DNA of 7,857 nucleotides from Bacteroidota bacterium. GTDB taxonomy: Bacteria > Bacteroidota > Kryptoniia > Kryptoniales > JAKASW01. Positions 6,993 through 7,857 of the stretch are shown piece by piece. The stretch is taken from NCBI GenBank assembly GCA_021796055.1, contig JAJYOS010000277.1, positions 1 through 7,857 of the forward strand, read 5' to 3'. The notes below the pieces were generated by a model, which was not told the DNA's origin, did not search any database, and saw nothing but the letters and a program-made list of their open reading frames with translations. Position 1 is the first letter of the stretch; every line of letters begins with the position of its first letter. A program made the position numbers and the translations under genes.

Positions 6993-7857
6993 TTAGTTGA
7001 TTTTCACAACAGGTTTCTCTAGGACTTTGTCGCCTTCCTTAAGGCCGGAGAGTACTTCGATGTTTATAGCATCGCTCAGTCCCGTCTTGATAGCCCGCTC
7101 TTCAGACTTGTTCTCTGCAAGCGCGATCTTCACGATCGAGGAATCGTTTCTGAATGTCACGACCCGCTCCGGGATATAAAGGGCGTTTGTTTTCTTCTGG
7201 ACTATTACGTCGGCATTGGCGGAATATCCGGCCCTGAGCGTCACGTTTTTGACATTCGAGATGGAAATTTCTATCGGGAAGACGGAAGCGTTCTCTTTCT
7301 TCTCCGCCTCCAGCCAGATCTTCGAGAGTCTTCCAGGTATGGTGTCGCCCGGAAGGGCACCGACTCTTATTTCAGCCGGCATGCCTTCGTGCAGTTTACC
7401 CACATCAATTTCATCTACCGTGCCCTTGAAGACGAGGCTCGACATGTTAGCCATCTTCATCAAGACAGTTCCTTCCTGATAAGATGTAAGTGGAGTGACG
7501 GGATCTCCAACTTCAACTGAACGTGTCAGCACGTAACCGTCTATTGGCGCGTAAATTATGGACTCTATCTTTGTGTTATCTATCGTTACTCTTCCGCTCT
7601 GAAGGAGTTCCAGTTTCTCCTGCGCAATCTTGACCCGCAATTCAGATTCCATATACTGTTTCTGGGTATTGTCGAATTCTTGGTCGGAAATAAGTGTGCG
7701 CTTGTGGAGTTGAGATTGTCGCTCTCTCTCTTTCTTCATATTGTCAAAATCCACTTGCGCCAACTCAAGCTGCCGCTTGGCATCTGCAAGCTCAACAGGA
7801 GTCGGATCAGGCTTCACTTCCAGGAGAAACTGGAACTCCTTCAGAGCGGAAGAGTAA
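6993..7857 (-). CDS. HlyD/MacA-like periplasmic adaptor, 5' end outside window
   Basis: This is the C-terminal 287 residues of a membrane-fusion (adaptor) protein; the frame stays open past the right edge, so the true start, membrane anchor and first half of the lipoyl domain are missing. Visible parts in order: a coiled-coil hairpin (about 20-88, charged heptads around ELADAKRQLELAQ and RVKIAQEKLELL), the second lipoyl half (IYAPIDGYVLTRSVEVGDPV, about 101-120), a beta-barrel domain (about 130-220, with AEIRVGALPG and LRAGYSANADVIV) and a membrane-proximal domain running to EKPVVKIN. A GTG at 7817 lies inside the coiled coil and is not the start. The family bridges the inner-membrane transporter and an outer-membrane TolC-like channel. 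It is first in the visible operon, with the two MacB-type permeases directly downstream, which favours an ABC efflux role over an RND one. Confidence 0.9.
   Translation of the reverse strand, partial: YSSALKEFQFLLEVKPDPTPVELADAKRQLELAQVDFDNMKKERERQSQLHKRTLISDQEFDNTQKQYMESELRVKIAQEKLELLQSGRVTIDNTKIESIIYAPIDGYVLTRSVEVGDPVTPLTSYQEGTVLMKMANMSSLVFKGTVDEIDVGKLHEGMPAEIRVGALPGDTIPGRLSKIWLEAEKKENASVFPIEISISNVKNVTLRAGYSANADVIVQKKTNALYIPERVVTFRNDSSIVKIALAENKSEERAIKTGLSDAINIEVLSGLKEGDKVLEKPVVKIN

Overview
The window reads as chromosomal DNA from a Gram-negative bacterium of the FCB superphylum, most likely an Ignavibacteria/Chlorobiota-like lineage. The main evidence is the C-terminal YPNPFNPTT-type sorting module on the first gene, a hallmark of type IX-secreted proteins in that group, plus a periplasmic adaptor and MacB-type permeases that need a two-membrane envelope. 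Clear Shine-Dalgarno sites (AGGAGG, GGAAGGA, AAAGGA) argue mildly against classical Bacteroidia, where such sites are weak. This placement is inference; no rRNA or marker gene is present.

Layout. 1-372: no confident gene. It holds a G-rich stretch with a 9-bp direct repeat, a long-range stem ending in a T-run, a hyphenated palindrome and a possible 38-codon ORF. 373-2451 (+): a large secreted protein with a signal peptide, 14 regularly spaced Asp-box/BNR-like blades (best read as two seven-bladed beta-propellers) and a type IX sorting domain. 2452-2784: a 333-bp convergent gap containing several inverted repeats. 2785-3981 (-): D-3-phosphoglycerate dehydrogenase with an ACT domain, first step of serine synthesis. 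3982-4215: divergent promoter region. 4216-4428 (+): a 70-residue protein with two membrane segments and no recognised function. 4482-7857 (-): a tightly packed operon encoding, in transcription order, a HlyD/MacA-like adaptor (5' end outside the window), then two paralogous MacB/FtsX-type ABC permeases.

How the genes work together. The three minus-strand genes should form one tripartite export system: two permeases in the inner membrane and an adaptor spanning the periplasm, presumably linking to an outer-membrane TolC-like channel. Neither the ATPase nor the channel is in the window, and neither permease carries a fused nucleotide-binding domain. The propeller protein, serA and the small membrane protein appear to be independent units. 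Nothing indicates an integrated mobile element, CRISPR array, tRNA or rRNA. The best candidates for something undescribed are the structured 2452-2784 gap, the 119-209 element and the two-membrane-segment small protein; all three are tentative.
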